This document shows positions 29,680 through 34,480 of a stretch of 34,480 nucleotides of DNA, in pieces (within the stretch, counting starts at the first letter, position 1; every line of letters begins with the position of its first letter). The stretch lies in NCBI GenBank assembly GCA_000981625.1, contig LAQA01000026.1:1-34480 (forward strand), in the 5' to 3' direction. The translations under genes were made by a program, and so were the position numbers. A model generated the notes under the pieces. That model was given only the letters and a program-made list of their open reading frames with translations, was not told where the DNA came from and did not search any database. This DNA comes from Flavobacteriaceae bacterium ASP10-09a. Its GTDB lineage: Bacteria; Bacteroidota; Bacteroidia; Flavobacteriales; Flavobacteriaceae.

Positions 29680-32004
29680 ATGATAAAAAATCTAATTCTT
29701 TTAGTATTCGTAATTTTAATGGTAAGTTGTAATTCAGATTCAACTTCTAATGCTAACAAATCAGAATTAAAAAATGCAAAGGATTTTGTTAAATATGTAA
29801 ACCCAATGATTGGTACCAGTAAAATGGGACACGTTTTTCCGGGAGCTACAGCGCCATTTGGAATGGTGCAATTGAGTCCTCAGACCAATTTTGAAGTATT
29901 ATTTAAAGAAGGTAACTATAACTCTAAGGCATATGAATATTGTGCAGGATATCAATATAGAGATACAACAATTGTTGGTTTTGCACACACTAATTTTAGT
30001 GGAACTGGACATTCTGATTTAGGCGATTTATTAGTAATGCCAACAACTGGAAAGTTAATTTTAGACCCAATTAAAACGAAAGAAGGTGAAAAAGGATTTT
30101 ATTCAAAGTTTTCTCATAAAAATGAAACAGCAAAAGCGGGTTATTATAAAGTTGATTTAGAAGATTATAAGATTAAAGCAGAATTAACAGCTTCAGAGCG
30201 AGTAGGATTTCATCAATATACATTTCCAAAATCTTCAGAATCTCATATTTTGTTGGATTTGGTGTATAATGTGTATCATCATGATAACAAAAATGTGTGG
30301 ACGTTTTTACGTGTAGAAAATGATTCTACAGTTACAGGTTACCGACAAACAAAAGGCTGGGCAAGAACGAAAAAAGTATTTTTTGCAATCAAATTTTCAA
30401 AAGCCTTTAAAAGTTACGGACATAAAAAATATGATGCTTTAACTTATAATGGTTTCTACAGAAGATTTGATGAAACGAAGAATTTCCCGGAAATGGCAGG
30501 AAAAGATATCCGCGCTTTTTTTAATTTTGATACAAATGAAGGTGAGAAAATTCAATTAAAATTTGCTTTGTCATCAGTAAGTTCTGCAGGTGCAATGAAA
30601 AATCTCGAAACTGAAATTCCTCATTGGAATTTTAATCAAACAAAAGAAGAGACCCAACAAAAATGGAATAAAGAACTTTGTAAAATTGAAATAGAAACGA
30701 TTGAAGAGTCTCAAAAAGAAACATTTTACACTGCGTTGTATCACACAATGTTAAGTCCAATTTTATATGAAGATGTGGATGGAAAATATAGAGGCTTAGA
30801 TCAAAATATTCATGAATCAAAAGGGTTTACTAATTACACAATATTCTCTTTATGGGATACTTACAGAGCGTTACATCCATTATTTAATGTGATTCAGCAA
30901 GAAAGAAATAATGATATGATAAAATCGATGTTGGCGCATCAAGAAGAAAGTGTGCATAATATGTTGCCGATTTGGAGTCATTATGCCAATGAAAATTGGT
31001 GTATGATTGGGTATCATGCAACATCTGTAATTGCTGACGCTGTTGTGAAAAATGTTGGTAATTTTGATAAAGCTCAAGCTTTAAAAGCATCTGTAGAAAC
31101 TGCAAATGTTGCTTATTTTGATGGTTTGGGAGATTATCTTAAATATAATTATGTACCTGATGACAAAAGCCATTCTTCTGTTTCTAAAACGTTAGAATTA
31201 GCCTACGACGATTGGACTATATCTCAAATTGCAAAAAGTATTGGGGATACATCAGTAGAGAAACTATTTTTAGAAAGATCAGAAAATTATAACAATGTTT
31301 TCAATCCTAAAAATGGATATATGAGTCCTAAATTATCCGATGGAACTTTTAGGGAAAATTTTGATCCTTTAGATACGCATGGACAAGGTTTTATTGAAGG
31401 AAATGCATGGAATTATGGTTTGTATGTTCCACACCAGTTAGATAAAATGATAAAACTGATGGGTGGGAAAGAGCGTTTTTCTCAACATCTAGATTCATTG
31501 TTTACAATGGAATTAGACGATAAATATATTGCGAAGCACGAAGATATTACGAGAGACGGAATTATCGGAAACTATGTACACGGAAACGAACCAGGGCATC
31601 ACATTCCGTATTTATATAATTGGACAGGTAAGGAATATAAAACACAAGAAAGAGTTCGAATGATTATGGATACAATGTATGGAACAGGTGTTGAAGGTTT
31701 ATGTGGAAATGATGATGCAGGACAAATGAGTGCGTGGTATATTTTTAGTTCTTTAGGTTTTTATCCAGTAACACCAGGTTCTAATAGATACGCATTAGGA
31801 AGTCCTTTGGTGAAGAACGCAATTTTGAATTTAGAAAACGGAAAAACATTACAAATTTTAACAGAAAATCAATCTAAAGAAAATGTATATGTTTCAAAAT
31901 TAACGATTAATGGAAATGTGATTGATAGAAATTATATATTGCACGAAGAAATTATTAAAGGAGGAACGTTTGTGTTTACTATGTCTAATCAACCCAAAAA
32001 ATAA
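29680..32004 (+). CDS. GH92 family alpha-mannosidase, lipoprotein (no C-terminal accessory module)
   Basis: Lipobox LMVSCNSD; YVNPMIGTSKMGHVFPGATAPFGMVQLSPQTN, FSLWDTYRALHPLFNV, HGNEPGHHIPYLYN, GNDDAGQMSAWYIFSSLGFYPVTPGSNRY. Confidence 0.95.
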   Translation: MIKNLILLVFVILMVSCNSDSTSNANKSELKNAKDFVKYVNPMIGTSKMGHVFPGATAPFGMVQLSPQTNFEVLFKEGNYNSKAYEYCAGYQYRDTTIVGFAHTNFSGTGHSDLGDLLVMPTTGKLILDPIKTKEGEKGFYSKFSHKNETAKAGYYKVDLEDYKIKAELTASERVGFHQYTFPKSSESHILLDLVYNVYHHDNKNVWTFLRVENDSTVTGYRQTKGWARTKKVFFAIKFSKAFKSYGHKKYDALTYNGFYRRFDETKNFPEMAGKDIRAFFNFDTNEGEKIQLKFALSSVSSAGAMKNLETEIPHWNFNQTKEETQQKWNKELCKIEIETIEESQKETFYTALYHTMLSPILYEDVDGKYRGLDQNIHESKGFTNYTIFSLWDTYRALHPLFNVIQQERNNDMIKSMLAHQEESVHNMLPIWSHYANENWCMIGYHATSVIADAVVKNVGNFDKAQALKASVETANVAYFDGLGDYLKYNYVPDDKSHSSVSKTLELAYDDWTISQIAKSIGDTSVEKLFLERSENYNNVFNPKNGYMSPKLSDGTFRENFDPLDTHGQGFIEGNAWNYGLYVPHQLDKMIKLMGGKERFSQHLDSLFTMELDDKYIAKHEDITRDGIIGNYVHGNEPGHHIPYLYNWTGKEYKTQERVRMIMDTMYGTGVEGLCGNDDAGQMSAWYIFSSLGFYPVTPGSNRYALGSPLVKNAILNLENGKTLQILTENQSKENVYVSKLTINGNVIDRNYILHEEIIKGGTFVFTMSNQPKK

Positions 32005-32009
32005 GAAAT

Positions 32010-33008
32010 ATGAAAAGACGAAACTTCATTAAAAAAGCATCAGTTACAGGTTTAGGTTTGGTCGTTGTACCTGCAATTACATCTTGTGCAACAGAAGATG
32101 AAAAAGAGAAAAAAGCAACAGTTACAGGCAAAGCTTTAGTGCCTGTTGTATTAGCAACTTGGCGTTTTCATAATGCAACAAAAGCTGCTTGGGAAGTATT
32201 AGAAAAAGGCGGAGAATCTATCGATGCTATTGAAGCTGGTTGTAGAGTTGAAGAAGCCAATTTAAATAACACTACTGTAGGAATAGGCGGATCACCGGAT
32301 AGAGAAGGAAATGTTACGTTAGATGCTTGTATTATGAATAAAAATGGTGATTATGGCGCAGTTGTTTGTATGGAAAACATTGCACATCCAATTTCTGTTG
32401 CACGTAAAGTAATGGAAGAAACACCACATGTTTTGTTAGCAGGAAAAGGAGCAGAACAATTTGCAGTTGAACAAGGTTTTAAAAGAGAAAACTTATTAAC
32501 TGATGCTTCTAAAAAAGCATGGTTAAAATGGAAAGAAAAATCGGAATACAAACCGATTATCAATATAGAAAATCATGATACAATCGGTATGTTAGCGATT
32601 GATAAGAATGGCGATATATCTGGTGGTTGTACCACAAGTGGGATGGCGTATAAAATGGCTGGACGAGTTGGAGATTCGGCAATAATTGGTTCTGGTTTAT
32701 TTATTGACAACACTATTGGTGGTGCTACTGCAACTGGAATGGGAGAAGAGGTTTTAAAAACCGTTGGAACTTATTTAATTGTAGAATTAATGCGCCAAGG
32801 AAAAACACCGCAAGAAGCATGTGAAGAAGGCGTGAAAAGAATTGTAGAATCCAATCCAAATTATAAAAACTTTCAAGTTGGTTATGTTGCATTAAACAAA
32901 CAAGGAGAATATGGGTGTTATTGTATTCATGGCGGATTCGGAATTAGCAAATACCAAGAAGGAAAACAAACTTATATAGAATCAAACGCACATACTAAAA
33001 AAGCATAA
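32010..33008 (+). CDS. N(4)-(beta-N-acetylglucosaminyl)-L-asparaginase (glycosylasparaginase), Tat-like signal plus lipobox
   Basis: MKRRNFIKKASVTGLGLVVVPAITSC; NHDTIGM with nucleophile Thr codon at 32580; GGCTTSGMAYKMAGRVGDSAIIGSGLFIDNTIGGATATGMGEE. Confidence 0.95.
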   Translation: MKRRNFIKKASVTGLGLVVVPAITSCATEDEKEKKATVTGKALVPVVLATWRFHNATKAAWEVLEKGGESIDAIEAGCRVEEANLNNTTVGIGGSPDREGNVTLDACIMNKNGDYGAVVCMENIAHPISVARKVMEETPHVLLAGKGAEQFAVEQGFKRENLLTDASKKAWLKWKEKSEYKPIINIENHDTIGMLAIDKNGDISGGCTTSGMAYKMAGRVGDSAIIGSGLFIDNTIGGATATGMGEEVLKTVGTYLIVELMRQGKTPQEACEEGVKRIVESNPNYKNFQVGYVALNKQGEYGCYCIHGGFGISKYQEGKQTYIESNAHTKKA

Positions 33009-33010
33009 GC

Positions 33011-34327
33011 ATGTCAACATCAACAAATAAATCATACAAAAGTGCCTTTATATTTTTAACCACATTATTTTTTCTTTGGGGATTTATCACTGTTTTGGTC
33101 GATAGTTTAGTACCAAGATTAAAAGATGTTTTCGAAATGTCGTATGCAAAAACAGTTTTAGTTCAGTTTGCATTTTTTGTGGCATTCTTTGTTTTTTCTT
33201 TACCAGCAGGTTTTATTTTATCAAAAATCGGCTATAAGAAAGGAATCGTTTTAGGGTTATTAACCATGGCTCTAGGATGTTTACTCTTTTATCCTGCAGC
33301 ATCTTACAGAGCATTTCCTGTTTTTTTAATAGGATATTTTACGCTTGCAGGTGGAATTACAATTCTACAAGTAGCAGCGAATCCGTATGTTGCTTTGTTA
33401 GGAAGTGAAGATGGCGCGAGTAGTCGTTTAAATTTATCACAAGCATTTAATTCTTTAGGAACTACGATTGCACCCGTTGTTGGTGCGTTATTTTTGTTAA
33501 GTGATTCTGTAAAAAGCTCTGAAGAAATTTCTCTTTTAAATGAAATAGAGAAATCAGATTATTACATAGCTGAAGCTGCTACGGTTCAAACTCCGTTTTT
33601 ATTAATAGCCTTTTCAATCGCTATTTTAGCGTCTATTTTTGCATTTATAAAATTACCACAAGTAATGCAAGAAAGTCCGAAGGGAGGATATATTATGTTA
33701 CTGAAAAACAAAGTGCTATTAATGGGTGCTTTAGGAATTTTCGTTTATGTGGGTGCAGAAGTTGCCATTGGTAGCTTTTTAGTTAATTATTTTTCTGATA
33801 TGAATTTAGCGGTAATCGTTGCAGAAAGCGAAACAATGATGCATATTGCAAACACAATCGCGAGTACTTTTAATAAAACGTTTACGAATTCAGATCCTAA
33901 ATCTTTATTAGGGATTTTCGTTATTTTTTATTGGGGTGGCGCAATGATTGGACGTTTTGTTGGCGCGTATTTAACCCGAATTATGGCTCCAGGAAAAGTG
34001 CTGAGTATTTTTGCGCTCTTGGCTATTTCAATGATTTTAATTTCAATAAATACCTCAGGATTACTTTCTATGTGGTCTATTTTAGCAGTTGGTTTATTCA
34101 ATTCAATTATGTTCCCTACAATATTCACGTTAAGTTTAGAAGGCTTAGGCGATTTAAAAGCACAAGCTTCTGGTTTGTTATGCATGGCAATTGTAGGAGG
34201 TGCAATTATTCCTTTTGCTTTTGGTAGTTTAATTGATGGTTTTGGATTTAAAACAGCATTTATTTTAACAATTATATGCTATGGATATATCTTGTTTTAT
34301 GGGAGGTTTAAAGCAAAGAAAGTATAG
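33011..34327 (+). CDS. Sugar MFS transporter, FHS family (FucP/GluP/NagP-like)
   Basis: About 12 TM segments; LFFLWGFITVLVDSLVPRLKDVF, GGITILQVAANPYVALLG, RLNLSQAFNSLGTTIAPVVGA. Confidence 0.93.
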   Translation: MSTSTNKSYKSAFIFLTTLFFLWGFITVLVDSLVPRLKDVFEMSYAKTVLVQFAFFVAFFVFSLPAGFILSKIGYKKGIVLGLLTMALGCLLFYPAASYRAFPVFLIGYFTLAGGITILQVAANPYVALLGSEDGASSRLNLSQAFNSLGTTIAPVVGALFLLSDSVKSSEEISLLNEIEKSDYYIAEAATVQTPFLLIAFSIAILASIFAFIKLPQVMQESPKGGYIMLLKNKVLLMGALGIFVYVGAEVAIGSFLVNYFSDMNLAVIVAESETMMHIANTIASTFNKTFTNSDPKSLLGIFVIFYWGGAMIGRFVGAYLTRIMAPGKVLSIFALLAISMILISINTSGLLSMWSILAVGLFNSIMFPTIFTLSLEGLGDLKAQASGLLCMAIVGGAIIPFAFGSLIDGFGFKTAFILTIICYGYILFYGRFKAKKV

Positions 34328-34381
34328 TTGATATTATATTCAGTAAAATAGGAGAATTAACTATAAACCGTCTTATTTTTT

Positions 34382-34480
34382 TTATTGCATATAGGTTCCA
34401 TCAGGTAATATGGTTGGAAACATATATAGTGGATCAGTTAATAGTGAATAAATTGCACTATCCGTGTTTTGTATTAATGT
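34382..34480 (-). CDS. C-terminal 32 codons of a minus-strand ORF running past the window edge, unknown product
   Basis: Reverse strand reads TLIQNTDSAIYSLLTDPLYMFPTILPDGTYMQ-stop, convergent with the MFS gene. Not in the ORF track. Confidence 0.45.
   Translation of the reverse strand, partial: TLIQNTDSAIYSLLTDPLYMFPTILPDGTYMQ

Noticed and set aside
30880-31105. Two overlapping minus-strand ORFs (65 and 73 aa)
   Set aside because: Antisense to conserved GH92 coding sequence, in different frames; not credible.
33928-34227. Overlapping plus/minus ORFs of 98 and 85 aa
   Set aside because: Out-of-frame shadows of the MFS transporter.
1-34480. CRISPR arrays, transposases, phage genes, toxin-antitoxin or defence systems
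   Set aside because: No repeat-spacer pattern, transposase, integrase or defence motif seen in any frame read.

Overview
The window looks like an AT-rich Bacteroidetes chromosome, most likely Flavobacteriaceae. This rests on TAnnTTTG-type -7 boxes, a T9SS-sorted protein, a Bacteroidetes-type RpoZ and AT-rich codon use. Left part (1-17.8 kb) is mostly ordinary core genome: 5'-truncated MsbA-like ABC exporter, DUF6503-like lipoprotein, NUDIX hydrolase, M42 peptidase, ABC ATPase plus a giant ABC-permease/M1-peptidase fusion, YhhN family protein, DUF6913-like protein, dapA, ferritin, bamD, rpoZ, coaBC, DUF4835/PorD-like, recN and fabI. A multidomain T9SS-secreted protein and a family 2 glycosyltransferase follow. 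The right part (21.0-34.3 kb) is the most interesting: a divergent locus encoding GH20 hexosaminidase, CutC and GH2 beta-mannosidase (minus strand), and two GH92 alpha-mannosidases, a glycosylasparaginase and a FucP/NagP-type MFS sugar transporter (plus strand). Read together, these could dismantle an Asn-linked mannose glycan down to the GlcNAc-Asn bond, much like lysosomal N-glycan catabolism. No SusC/SusD or endoglycosidase is visible in the window. The most unexplained points are a cytoplasmic CutC translationally coupled to a lipoprotein beta-mannosidase, and a C-terminal module shared by the GH20 and the first GH92. No tRNA, rRNA, CRISPR or transposase was seen. All family calls come from reading motifs by eye; no database search was run.
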